This document shows, one piece after another, positions 8,018 through 15,803 of a stretch of DNA of 64,000 nt. The notes beneath the pieces are model-generated. The model made no database searches, was not told where the DNA came from, and saw only the letters and a list, made by a program, of their open reading frames with translations. Location: positions 5,332,001 through 5,396,000 of the forward strand of contig OW818685.1 of the NCBI GenBank assembly GCA_942493245.1, written 5' to 3'. The first letter of the stretch is position 1, and each line of letters opens with the position of its first letter. The translations under genes were made by a program, and so were the position numbers. Source of the DNA: DAOPYU01 sp942493245. Lineage in GTDB: Bacteria; Sumerlaeota; Sumerlaeia; UBA8349.

Positions 8018-9100
8018 TCACTGATTGGCTGGTGTGTACACAAAATTGACGCGGGCGTTAACAAAAGGCGCTTTGGAATACTCGGGCGGATAGGGGGGCA
8101 CCTGAGGGGCTTTCAGCACCGCATCAAGCGCCATTCTATCCAGACCGGGGATGCCCGTACCTTGAATCACCTGCGGCTCTACGAGACTTCCATTCTGCAG
8201 AACCTTGAAACGAACCGTACAACTCTTGCTCTCGCGGATATGAGGCGGGAGCTGAAAATTCTTCTGGAGGGCATACACGATCTTGGCGAGGTAATCATCC
8301 GGAAACGACCCCTCCTCGATGACTCCCGCTTTCCCCCACGGAACCCCCGGACCGGGGGGCAACCCCGGAATTCCGATCGGGCCGATTCCCCCTCCAGGCT
8401 GCCCCGTTGCCGAACCCAGGGGAGATCCCCCGGGGGGCAGACCGGGTCTGGGCGGTTCCAGCGCGGGTCCGCCCGATTTGGCTCCCTCCCCTTTCGCGCC
8501 CCCTGGATTGGGCGGCGGGGTCAGAGCCGGTTTCGGGGTCGCGGGAGCCGCCGCTTTTTCTGTCGGAGCGGGCGTATTGACGACCTTCTTGGTCTCGGGC
8601 GCTTTTTTCTTGATCTCCGGGGTGGGGGTCGGAGTGGGCTTTTCCGTGGGTTTTGGGGTGGGTTTCTCGGTCGGAGTCGGACTGGGGGTCGGAGTCTTGG
8701 TCGGGGTCGGAGTCGGCGTTTTCTCTTCGGAGGCCACAGCCATCTTATCAATATCAAGAGGGGGTGTGGGGGTCGGTTCGGGAACCGGCGTGGGTTTGGG
8801 CGTGGCCACCGGAGTCGGGACCGGGGTCGGCTCCGGAGTGGGAGCGGGCGTCGGCTCCGGTTCCGGCGCGGGGGTTTCTACAGGAGTGGGTTCCTCCCCG
8901 CCTCCCGCTTGTTCCTCCAAAAACCCGGTTCCCAAGTTGATTTGCACCGGCACCCCGCCTCCCCCGAGCGCTCGTTCTCTCTTAAGAGGCGGCAACAACC
9001 CGATTCCAATCACCAGCAGCACAAAACCCAGATGCGCGAAGAAGGAACACGCCACATACTTCAGGATGGAATTATAGGATTGTTTTTCATTTAGTAACAT
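8018..9100 (-). CDS. TonB/TolA-like energy-transducing protein, first paralogue
   Basis: A 360-residue protein with an N-terminal anchor (residues about 18-36, CSFFAHLGFVLLVIGIGLL), a very long Pro/Thr/Lys linker (PTPTPTKTPTPSPTPTEK-type repeats, residues about 65-230), a Gly/Pro stretch (GIGPIGIPGLPPGPGVPWG), and a TonB/TolA-like C-terminal domain (FPDDYLAKIVYALQKNFQLP...VRFKVLQNGSLVEPQVIQG). The ATG at 9100 precedes the anchor; the frame continues farther up, inside exbD. Both tonB-like genes share exactly the same plan, so one is a tandem duplicate. Their linkers differ in length and charge, suggesting different partners or reach. Confidence 0.82.
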   Translation of the reverse strand: MLLNEKQSYNSILKYVACSFFAHLGFVLLVIGIGLLPPLKRERALGGGGVPVQINLGTGFLEEQAGGGEEPTPVETPAPEPEPTPAPTPEPTPVPTPVATPKPTPVPEPTPTPPLDIDKMAVASEEKTPTPTPTKTPTPSPTPTEKPTPKPTEKPTPTPTPEIKKKAPETKKVVNTPAPTEKAAAPATPKPALTPPPNPGGAKGEGAKSGGPALEPPRPGLPPGGSPLGSATGQPGGGIGPIGIPGLPPGPGVPWGKAGVIEEGSFPDDYLAKIVYALQKNFQLPPHIRESKSCTVRFKVLQNGSLVEPQVIQGTGIPGLDRMALDAVLKAPQVPPYPPEYSKAPFVNARVNFVYTPANQ

Positions 9101-9141
9101 AATAGGTACCTGCGGGTGCGGCAGCGGCGGGAACGGGACAT

Positions 9142-9705
9142 CTACTTGCCGGATTTCTTCGCCGACTTGGCGGCGGGCTTCTCCCCAACGGGTTTTGTAT
9201 TCCCCTTCGCAGCCGGGGCCGGGGAGGTTTTGTCCTCTTCGGTCGCGGGGATCGTTTTGAACCCCACGCGCGTGATCCCCACCTGGGCCAAAGCGTTCAG
9301 GACGCTCGACACCGCCTGCCAACTCGCATCTCGGTCCGCTTCGACTAGAACCCCCAACTCGGGTGGCGGCGCCTGTGCATCTCTGACTGCACTTTTGAGT
9401 TTTGCCTGTTCATCCTTGACCAGGCTTTTGAGTTCTTCGAGTTCAACCGGTTGTTGCTTGGCAAACACCTGCTCATTTTTGCCATCCAGAGAGGCCTCTA
9501 TTTTCTGGATCGTAATCAGGAACGTCTTGTCCGTCGCCGCTTCCAAGGCCGGAGCATCCACAACCTGGGGCAAGTCAACCTTAACACCTTGACTCAACTG
9601 GGGCGCGACCAACATAAACACAATCAGGAGAATAAACGCCGTGTCCAGGAGATTGGTGACGTTCATCTCCGACATGGCGTGGAGGGGCTGACGGTGGCGA
9701 CGCAT
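9142..9705 (-). CDS. ExbD/TolR-family biopolymer transport protein
   Basis: A 187-residue inner-membrane protein of the ExbD/TolR family, partner of ExbB/TolQ in a proton-driven pump. The N-terminal signature MSEMNVTNLLDTAFILLIVF holds the essential membrane Asp (LLDTAF). The periplasmic domain ends in the usual strand/helix pattern (LGVLVEADRDASWQAV...VLNALAQVGITRVGF), followed by a Lys/Ala/Pro-rich tail not seen in most ExbD proteins. ATG 9705 is preferred over ATG 9711 because AAGGAG lies seven bases from the former and only one from the latter. It follows exbB by 42 bases. Confidence 0.92.
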   Translation of the reverse strand: MRRHRQPLHAMSEMNVTNLLDTAFILLIVFMLVAPQLSQGVKVDLPQVVDAPALEAATDKTFLITIQKIEASLDGKNEQVFAKQQPVELEELKSLVKDEQAKLKSAVRDAQAPPPELGVLVEADRDASWQAVSSVLNALAQVGITRVGFKTIPATEEDKTSPAPAAKGNTKPVGEKPAAKSAKKSGK

Positions 9706-9747
9706 GCTCATACTCCTTAGACCTCTGAGTCCGGGAAAGGTTCCCGA

Positions 9748-10605
9748 TCAGACGCGTTGCTTCAGCAATTGCTTCTGGATAATGTTGGCCAGTTCGAGCG
9801 CGAACGAGTCCATCTGGCTGGTCAGCACCTGTACACGGGCAGTGAAGTAGTTGTAAGCCATCGAAGCCGGAATGGCTGCGGCCAACCCGCCGACAGTCGA
9901 GGTGAGCGCGGTCGAGATACCGGGCGCCAGCTCACTGAGCGCGGCGGATTGTGCGGCGCCCATTTTCTCGAAGGCGATCATGATCCCCCACACCGTTCCG
10001 AACAGACCGAAGAAGGGACAAACGTTCGAGGTCACGGCCAGAAAGATGATGTTGCTTTCCAAGTGCGAGACTTCGTTGGTGATCGTGCGCTCGAACACGC
10101 GCTCGACCCCCGCCTTGGCCACTTCGACGCGCTGCTCGGGGCTAAGGTTGTAACCCACCTTGTACCAGTCTTCCAGCTCGAGTTCGAGGTACCCCTCGCG
10201 CAGAATCTGGGCCAGCGGGCTGTCCGGATAGGCCGAAGCGTTCTGATAGGCCTCCTCCAATCCGCCACTGCCCGACATGCACTCGTTGATGAAACGGGTC
10301 GTCTGCCTGGAAGCGGCCCGCAGGTGGAGCGCCTTATAGATAATGATCGCCCAGCTGGCTATCGAGAAGAGCACGGTGGCGAACATGCACGCCTTGCCGA
10401 TGATGTCGGCATTGCGGATGACCTTGAAAATGTCCATCCCGAGCCAGTCGGCGACCCCTTTTCCCATTTCTTCCGTACAGGCGGACAGGAACAGAAAGCC
10501 GAACAGGAGCACCAGAACGGAGGCAAATTGGCTCCGCCAGGTGTAACGGCGCACCAGAAGAGGATGAGCAGCGGTTTTGTCGAAGCGAAAAGAAGAAGTC
10601 ATCAT
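9748..10605 (-). CDS. ExbB/TolQ-family proton channel protein with lipobox-like N-terminal extension
   Basis: A 285-residue MotA/TolQ/ExbB family protein. The three usual membrane segments are visible: about 69-90, and the conserved pair around FLAVTSNVCPFFGLFGTVWG and TSTVGGLAAAIPASMAYNY. Unusually, an extra hydrophobic segment precedes them (residues about 27-42) ending in LSAC at 40-43, which fits the lipobox pattern. ATG 10605 overlaps the parB stop by four bases (ATGA), so translation is probably coupled to parB. exbD and two tonB-like genes follow. Whether it serves TonB-type import or Tol-type envelope constriction cannot be settled from sequence. Confidence 0.92.
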   Translation of the reverse strand: MMTSSFRFDKTAAHPLLVRRYTWRSQFASVLVLLFGFLFLSACTEEMGKGVADWLGMDIFKVIRNADIIGKACMFATVLFSIASWAIIIYKALHLRAASRQTTRFINECMSGSGGLEEAYQNASAYPDSPLAQILREGYLELELEDWYKVGYNLSPEQRVEVAKAGVERVFERTITNEVSHLESNIIFLAVTSNVCPFFGLFGTVWGIMIAFEKMGAAQSAALSELAPGISTALTSTVGGLAAAIPASMAYNYFTARVQVLTSQMDSFALELANIIQKQLLKQRV

Positions 10606-11483
10606 GATTTTTCGATCCCAAAGAAATCGACCAGAAGGTCGAAATCGTCCAGAGAGTGGTATAAAATTTCCACCTTACCAGAAGTGGAACTGGCCGCCTT
10701 GATTCGCACGGGCAGGCCGATTTTCATCGAGAGTTGTTCCTGAAGCGAACCGACCTCGACTTGGAGGTTGTCGCCAGGCTGAGGGGGTTTTGGTTTTTTC
10801 GGTTTCAGCATACGGCGGGATTCGGCCTCGGCTTCGCGTACCGAAAAGCCTTTCGCCAAAATCAGGTTCCGCAACGCGCGCTGTTTGGGAGTGTCGGGGA
10901 GAGACAGAATCGCCCGCGCATGCCCGGGTGTGAGGCGATTTTCCAACAAATCTTCCTGAATATCCACCGGAAGGTTCAAAAGGCGCAGGCTGTTGGCGAC
11001 CGTCGAGCGGTTTTTGCCCACTCGCGTCGCGACTTCTTCCTGGGTCAGGCCGAATTGCTCGATCAGCGAGTGGTACGCCCGCGCTTCTTCGATCGCATTG
11101 AGATCCTCGCGTTGCAGGTTCTCGACCAGGGCCATTTCGAACGATTTTTCATCCGTGGCATCGGTCACGCGGCAGGGAACCGTTTCCAACTTCAGGAGGG
11201 TTGCGGCCCGGTACCGGCGCTCCCCGGCGATCAATTCATAGGAATCGAGTTGCTTGCGCACCAGCAGGGGCTGCAAAATCCCCAATTCCCGGATGGAATC
11301 GGCCAATTCCTGAATATGGCGCTCGTCGAATTCCTTGCGGGGCTGGTTGATATTGGGTCGAATTTCCGCCAGAGGCAGTTCCAGAAGGCGCAAGTTGTCT
11401 TGCGAAGGGAGCATGGCTGACGTTGTTCGGGGTCCAATCAGAGAATCAAGTCCGCGCCCCAACGCTAGTCTTTTCGCAGACAT
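10602..11483 (-). CDS. parB: Chromosome-partitioning protein ParB
   Basis: A 293-residue ParB/Spo0J CTPase clamp that loads at parS and spreads. It has the N-terminal ParA-stimulating start (KRLALGRGLDSLIG), the C-motif/ParB-box region (INQPRKEFDERHIQELADSI, LIAGERRYRAATLL), the helix-turn-helix GLTQEEVATRVGKNRSTVAN and a C-terminal dimer domain (LQEQLSMKIGLPVRIK). ATG 11483 has AGGAGG upstream and lies 38 bases inside the end of parA in another frame, a coupled arrangement. Two parS sites stand just upstream of parA at 12317-12369. Confidence 0.96.
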   Translation of the reverse strand: MSAKRLALGRGLDSLIGPRTTSAMLPSQDNLRLLELPLAEIRPNINQPRKEFDERHIQELADSIRELGILQPLLVRKQLDSYELIAGERRYRAATLLKLETVPCRVTDATDEKSFEMALVENLQREDLNAIEEARAYHSLIEQFGLTQEEVATRVGKNRSTVANSLRLLNLPVDIQEDLLENRLTPGHARAILSLPDTPKQRALRNLILAKGFSVREAEAESRRMLKPKKPKPPQPGDNLQVEVGSLQEQLSMKIGLPVRIKAASSTSGKVEILYHSLDDFDLLVDFFGIEKS

Positions 11484-12234
11484 GCAGTACCTCCTCACAG
11501 AGTTTGACGTAATGTTCGGCTCCCGAGGAGCGCAAATCGTAGAAAATGATCGGTTTTCCAAAACTGGCGGCCTCGCTGATCTTCACCGAACGGGAAATTA
11601 CGGTCTTAAAGACCAGATCACCAAAGACCCGCCGAACCTCGTTGTGGACCTGTTGGGCCAGATTGGTCCGTCCATCGTACATGGTCACCACCAATCCAAG
11701 GATGGCCAGGTCCGGATTCAGGCTGCCACGAATCCGCTCGACGGTGTTGACCAGCGCACTCAATCCCTCGAGGGCGAAATATTCACTCTGCACTGGAATC
11801 AACACCTGCCGGGCCAGAGTGAGCACATTGACGGTCAGAAGCCCCAAAGAGGGCGGGCAGTCTATCAACACGTACTCATAATTGGAGAGAACGGGTTGCA
11901 ACGCCAGTTCGAGGCGGTTGGAGCGCTCCGGCAGGTCAATCAGTTCCAATTCCGCCCCCACCAGATCAATAGTGGCAGGAATAACATCCAGCAATTCAAT
12001 AAAAGTGGGGTGAATTGCCTCCTGGGCTGTGGCGGCACCGATGAGGAGTTCATAGGAACTGGCTTGGACGGTGTTTTTATCCACACCCAGGCCACTGGTG
12101 GCATTTCCCTGGGGATCCATATCCACCAACAGGGTTTTGCGCCGGGCGGCCGCCAGACACGCCGCAAGGTTGACGGCTGTGGTGGTTTTCCCCACCCCAC
12201 CTTTTTGATTCGTGACCGCGATCACAAATGTCAT
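11446..12234 (-). CDS. parA: Chromosome-partitioning ATPase ParA
   Basis: A 262-residue ParA/Soj-type deviant Walker ATPase that moves ParB-parS complexes over the nucleoid. Deviant Walker A KGGVGKTTTAVNL (about 11-23), the switch LLVDMDPQGNATSGLG and the Walker B-like VLIDCPPSLGLLTVN are all intact. ATG 12234 has AAGGGA upstream. It is the first gene of a tightly packed leftward unit continuing into parB and the exbB/exbD/tonB-like genes. The short length and absence of an N-terminal helix-turn-helix mark a chromosomal (type Ib-like or Soj) ParA, not a P1-type plasmid protein. Confidence 0.96.
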   Translation of the reverse strand: MTFVIAVTNQKGGVGKTTTAVNLAACLAAARRKTLLVDMDPQGNATSGLGVDKNTVQASSYELLIGAATAQEAIHPTFIELLDVIPATIDLVGAELELIDLPERSNRLELALQPVLSNYEYVLIDCPPSLGLLTVNVLTLARQVLIPVQSEYFALEGLSALVNTVERIRGSLNPDLAILGLVVTMYDGRTNLAQQVHNEVRRVFGDLVFKTVISRSVKISEAASFGKPIIFYDLRSSGAEHYVKLCEEVLHVCEKTSVGART

Positions 12235-12316
12235 GGAAGTCCCTTGGGCACCTCAAGAATATCTTGCGAGGGGCAATGACCTGATTGCCTTGGAAGCGAA
12301 TCAGGGTGGGTCCGGA

Positions 12317-12332
12317 TGTTTCACGTGAAACT
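12317..12332. promoter_or_regulatory. parS site 1
   Basis: TGTTTCACGTGAAACT matches the bacterial parS consensus TGTTTCACGTGAAACA at 15 of 16 bases, including the full 14-base palindromic core. It lies 83 bases upstream of parA. Confidence 0.95.
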
Positions 12333-12353
12333 TGAAGAGGCTGGGTTCCAAAT

Positions 12354-12369
12354 TGTTTCACGTGAAACA
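12354..12369. promoter_or_regulatory. parS site 2 (perfect)
   Basis: TGTTTCACGTGAAACA is an exact 16-base parS palindrome, 37 bases from the first site (start to start). ParB should nucleate here and could also repress the parA promoter in the same spacer. Confidence 0.97.
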
Positions 12370-12445
12370 GAACCAAAACGCCTCACGGATTCTCATCATA
12401 ATCTTTTCGTGCGTCATATCAAGTTCAAACTGCAAGGCGCCTACA

Positions 12446-14005
12446 TTAAAGCACAACTTCTTCCTGCCAATCCGCTTCTTCACAGATTTGGAGGGTCTCC
12501 GCGAGGAGTCCCAGGACATCCTGCGCAGTCATCCCTCTCTCTCCTTTTCGTTCCTGACACAAATCACCCGCCATGCCATGTACATAGGCGCCGATCATGG
12601 CCGCCTGCAAACCGCTGCAACCCTGCGCAAGCAACCCACCGATCAACCCGGTCAGAACATCCCCCGTGCCACCCTTTGCCATTCCTGCATTGCCCGTCGG
12701 ATTGACAAACACTCTCCCTTCCGGCTCTGCGATTACGGTGTAGGCGCCCTTCAACAGAACCACGGTCTGGCTTTCCTGCGCCAGATACTTCGCCGCCTGG
12801 AAACGATCCGCCTGGATCTCCTGAACCGACTTTCCCAGAATCCGGGCCATCTCACCCGGGTGGGGTGTCAGAACGGTGGGAGCATTCCGTTTCGTCAAGT
12901 ACAAAACCTTTTCTCTCAGACAATTCAAAGCGTCGGCATCAATTACCAAGGGCTTTTCCACGCAGACCAGTTCATCCACCAGACGGGCGGTTTCTTCCGC
13001 CGTCCCAATACCTGGCCCGACCGCTATCGCTGTTGCCTTCTCGATGAACGGCTCCAGCCTGCTCCAATTGTCATAGGACAGAATCTGATGCGGTTTTCCC
13101 TCCAGCGGTATCTTCACGGCCTCGATCAACATGCCCTCGACCACATTTTGTACGTCTTTCGGAAACGCCCCATAGACCATCCCACAACCGGACCGAAGAG
13201 CGGAGGCGGTTGTCAGATAAGCCGCACCACTCATCCCCCAACTGCCGGCCAGGACAAGAAGCGATCCAAAAGTCCCTTTGTGACCATCGTACACCCGCTC
13301 CGGCAATCCCTTTTGGATGTCCTCCAAGGTGATCAGGTGGTTCTTCAGGTCTTTGCTTTCCGCAAGGCTTTTGGGAAAACCAATATCTGCGACGGTCACC
13401 ATCCCGCAGACTTGGGGACCAACACCCTGAACCATCCCCAGTTTGGGCAGACCTATCGTGATGGTTTCAGACGCTACAATACAGGCGCCTTCCGCTTCTC
13501 CCGTGTTGCTGTTCAACCCGGAGGGAATATCAATGGCCACGATCTCCTGGTTGAGCGCGTTCAGGGCGGCTATCGCTTCCCCGAAACAGCCTTTGGGCGC
13601 CCCCTGTAATCCGGTTCCCAAAATAGCATCTACCAAGACGTCGCAATCCGAGAAAACCTCTCCCATACCTTCTACACTATGCCTGTCCAACAGCACGACA
13701 TCCGCTGGTAACTTTTCAAAATTGGCCCGGCCCGATTCGCTGAGGTTTCCACCCGCCGTCAGCATAATCAGGACAACTTCCACCTCTTTTTCTCTCAGAA
13801 GACGCGCTACCACCAAACCATCTCCCGCATTGTTGCCCTTGCCTGTTACAATTCCCACTTTTCCTGGATTCCATTTTTCCAGTATATGTTCGGCTACCTT
13901 CGCCCCCGCCCGTTCCATCAATTCAATTCCAGAAATTCCACTTTCATGGACCGTCCTGTTATCAATCGTTTTCATTTCCTCGCCGGTGACTAGTTTGATC
14001 GCCAT
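12446..14005 (-). CDS. nnr: Bifunctional NAD(P)H-hydrate epimerase / ADP-dependent NAD(P)H-hydrate dehydratase
   Basis: A 519-residue metabolite-repair enzyme that epimerises and dehydrates damaged NAD(P)H hydrates. The N-terminal YjeF_N domain (about 1-215) has GIELMERAGAKVAEHIL, GKGNNAGDGLVVARLL and IPSGLNSNTGE. The C-terminal ribokinase-like dehydratase (about 225-510) has KGTFGSLLVLAGSWGMSGAAYL, LTPHPGEMARILG, and the ADP/Mg signature NPTGNAGMAKGGTGDVLTG. Full length for the fused form. GGAG stands just upstream of ATG 14005. It is a housekeeping gene between the ferredoxin and parA. Confidence 0.95.
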   Translation of the reverse strand: MAIKLVTGEEMKTIDNRTVHESGISGIELMERAGAKVAEHILEKWNPGKVGIVTGKGNNAGDGLVVARLLREKEVEVVLIMLTAGGNLSESGRANFEKLPADVVLLDRHSVEGMGEVFSDCDVLVDAILGTGLQGAPKGCFGEAIAALNALNQEIVAIDIPSGLNSNTGEAEGACIVASETITIGLPKLGMVQGVGPQVCGMVTVADIGFPKSLAESKDLKNHLITLEDIQKGLPERVYDGHKGTFGSLLVLAGSWGMSGAAYLTTASALRSGCGMVYGAFPKDVQNVVEGMLIEAVKIPLEGKPHQILSYDNWSRLEPFIEKATAIAVGPGIGTAEETARLVDELVCVEKPLVIDADALNCLREKVLYLTKRNAPTVLTPHPGEMARILGKSVQEIQADRFQAAKYLAQESQTVVLLKGAYTVIAEPEGRVFVNPTGNAGMAKGGTGDVLTGLIGGLLAQGCSGLQAAMIGAYVHGMAGDLCQERKGERGMTAQDVLGLLAETLQICEEADWQEEVVL

Positions 14006-14144
14006 TTTGCCGCTCCTTTTCTGTTATTCTTGTCCTCTTCCTCTATTCTCATGTCAATCCGTCCCCACTGCAAGCAAAAATATACCCAACATAAATTCTT
14101 ACAAGTTTATTTAATTTCTTATATTATAATGAACTATATAAACT

Positions 14145-14174
14145 AAAAAAACTCCTCCTGCTTCCAGGAGGAGT
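14145..14174 (-). terminator. Rho-independent terminator of the ferredoxin gene
   Basis: The arms ACTCCTCCTG (14151-14160) and CAGGAGGAGT (14165-14174) form a perfect 10-bp stem with a 4-base loop. On the minus strand a run of seven T follows. It stands 25 bases beyond the ferredoxin stop. Confidence 0.93.
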
Positions 14175-14198
14175 CCCTTTCTACATTCCGGGCCTGTC

Positions 14199-14369
14199 TC
14201 AGCCTTCTTTGATCGCTTCCACCGGGCATTCCCCAGCGCAAGCACCACAATCCGTACAGGTATCCGCGTCGATCACAAACTTCGGATCGCCTTCTTTGAT
14301 CGCCTCAACCGGACATACCGAGATACAGCTGCCACACATCGTACAATCATCCCCAATCACATACGCCAT
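14199..14369 (-). CDS. 2[4Fe-4S] ferredoxin
   Basis: A 56-residue clostridial-type ferredoxin. Two cluster motifs are complete: C9-x2-C12-x2-C15-x3-C19 (CTMCGSCISVCP) and C38-x2-C41-x2-C44-x3-C48 (CTDCGACAGECP), each followed by VEAIKEG, which reveals the internal duplication. Start ATG 14369 is chosen for the canonical MAYVI beginning and a GAGAGG element nine bases upstream; two in-frame upstream starts are less well placed. Its own terminator (14145-14174) indicates a monocistronic transcript. It carries low-potential electrons, fitting some anaerobic metabolism, but partners are not visible here. Confidence 0.96.
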   Translation of the reverse strand: MAYVIGDDCTMCGSCISVCPVEAIKEGDPKFVIDADTCTDCGACAGECPVEAIKEG

Positions 14370-14429
14370 TGTCATTATCCTCTCTCTGTATTTTTGCAGG
14401 AAGCATTTCATCCCCGCAGTGCTTTCCAT

Positions 14430-14880
14430 TCATGTATCCTAACGGCTGATCCCGATTTCTTTCAAGAAAAATCCACTTTCTTTCCAATCCGACGCCTGTG
14501 TAAAAACAGACCAAACTGTGCAAAGAAAAATGAAAATCACCGCAACCATTTCTTTTTCAATGCTCTATAAAACACCTCGCCTGTTCAAAAGTCTGTGTAT
14601 ATTATTCTCGCAAAAGAAACCTAAAATAACAGCATTCACCCTGCTTTTCGGGAATTAAGCGCGATAAAGTCTCTACACAGCCTATCCCCAGAATATTCCC
14701 TCCATGCCGCCCTATTTCATTTTTCCATCCATCATCGTCTCTCCCTGTGGACACATCCTGAAGAACCCGAGCCACCCCTGTGCAGTCTAAATCATTCCAA
14801 TCACAGAAGTTAAATAGATATCCACACTCTGCACAGACCTTCTTATTCTTTTATTCTTTATCTCAATTATCTTCTATAAT
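14430..14880. other. AT-rich divergent spacer, candidate replication origin
   Basis: Between the leftward ferredoxin gene and the rightward tRNA-Leu is a 648-bp region without a credible gene, visibly more AT-rich than its surroundings. It contains DnaA-box-like 9-mers: TGTGTAAAA (14497-14505), TGTGTATAT (14594-14602) and ATATCCACA (14818-14826), each one mismatch from TTATNCACA or its complement. Two-mismatch versions lie at 14517, about 14672, about 14746 and 14827. Every gene to the left in the window reads left, and the first features to the right read right. parS sites lie 2 kb away. Origin function is an inference; dnaA is not in the window. Confidence 0.4.
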
Positions 14881-15017
14881 ACCTATAGTAGCCCAATAAC
14901 AGTCGGATTTGCCTTTGTATCCTTTCGACTTGCATTCCCTGCGAGTTTTCCCTATTTTTTTCCTGAATGCTTTCGTTGGTGCCTCTTTTGCCAACAATGC
15001 GTTTTTCAACTGCTCGT

Positions 15018-15394
15018 GCCCGAGTGGTGGAATTGGCAGACACAAGGGACTTTGATCCGCTTCAGTGCGGAAACGGAGTGCTCCAATCGAAAGGTTGGAA
15101 GTAGAATCGGGCTGTTTGCTGGAAACCCTGAGTATCCTGAAGTGCCTGCTGTTGACCGCAGCGTCGGATGAATCCGAAAACAGGCGAAAATCTTCAGGTG
15201 CAGGCAATCAGCAGGGAAGCCGTGGTTGGCCCCTCAGAGACTATACGCCCGACTCCCCGTTTTTTTGGGAGATGATATAGTCCAGACCGTCAACGGCATC
15301 GTTTTTTTTGGTGTCGGCCTGGGCGACCAGGTGCGGCAGGAAAATCCCTCGATCTTAACCGATCGTGCCGGTTCGAGCCCGGCCTCGGGCACCA
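15018..15394 (+). tRNA. tRNA-Leu(UAA), interrupted by a group I intron, CCA encoded
   Basis: Exon 1 is 15018-15052 and exon 2 is 15341-15394. Joined, they fold as a class II tRNA: acceptor GCCCGAG/CTCGGGC, anticodon stem AGGGA/TCCCT with loop CTTAAAA giving anticodon TAA, a long variable arm CGATC/GATCG, T arm GCCGG-TTCGAGC-CCGGC, discriminator A and encoded CCA. The intron lies between anticodon positions 34 and 35, the position used by the cyanobacterial and plastid tRNA-Leu(UAA) intron. Without removal of the insert no functional tRNA could form. Confidence 0.95.
15053..15340 (+). other. Group I self-splicing intron (tRNA-Leu type, subgroup IC3-like)
   Basis: The 288-nt insert follows U34 and ends with G, as group I introns do. 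Core elements are legible: GGCAATCAGCAGGGAAGCC (P4-P6 side, P/Q), CAGAGACTATACGCC (R) and GATGATATAGTCC (S); GACTATA pairs with TATAGTC to form P7. The block resembles the known Anabaena tRNA-Leu intron core in order and spacing. It carries no endonuclease gene, so it should depend on vertical inheritance or homing in trans. Subgroup assignment is by eye. Confidence 0.9.
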
Positions 15395-15473
15395 GAAGTT
15401 CAGACAGACGTGGCGGGAGAAACTCTTCTTTTCTTCTTCTCTGCCCGATTTCGGCTTGCGACTTTGAATATCC

Positions 15474-15764
15474 ATGTTTTCTTCCGCTGACAATTCATCC
15501 ACTTCTTCTGACGGGACAGTGTCCCGGTGGGACCGTCTTCCGTCGAATCAAGCGTGTTTTACAATTTTCCGTATTAAGGTTAAAACGTCCGAAATAGGGT
15601 ATTTCAACGCAATTCTGGAAGCTTACGATCATGTACTGAGGGTTCGCACGGAAAGCGTCAAAACCGGCATACTCTGTATTTCCGTTGCCACACACTTTGA
15701 AGAAACCTATCGTGATTTGATCGCGTCTCTTCAGAAAGAACACGAAGTAGAGTATCTCCCATAG
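15474..15764 (+). CDS. Small DUF4911-like protein
   Basis: A 96-residue protein whose C-terminal 65 residues (FRIKVKTSEIGYFNAILEAY...EEVRT-like VRTESVKTGILCISVA, then EETYRDLIASLQKE) match the look of the DUF4911 family, a small alpha/beta domain of unknown role. The N-terminal 30 residues are Ser/Asp-rich and may not be translated: a later GTG (SRWDRLP) is possible. It lies 80 bases downstream of the tRNA-Leu gene and 39 bases before the next gene, so it may be transcribed with both. No biochemical function is proposed. Confidence 0.6.
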   Translation: MFSSADNSSTSSDGTVSRWDRLPSNQACFTIFRIKVKTSEIGYFNAILEAYDHVLRVRTESVKTGILCISVATHFEETYRDLIASLQKEHEVEYLP

Positions 15765-15803
15765 CCTTTTACTTTTATCTTCACGACGCAAAGGATTCCT
15801 GGA

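Noticed and set aside
12235..12376. Possible short rsmG/gidB fragment upstream of parA
   Set aside because: The open frame here is only parS and spacer DNA; no RsmG motif can be read.
14863..15207. A 114-codon minus-strand frame at the tRNA-Leu locus
   Set aside because: It lies across the tRNA exon and intron in antisense and has no coding character.
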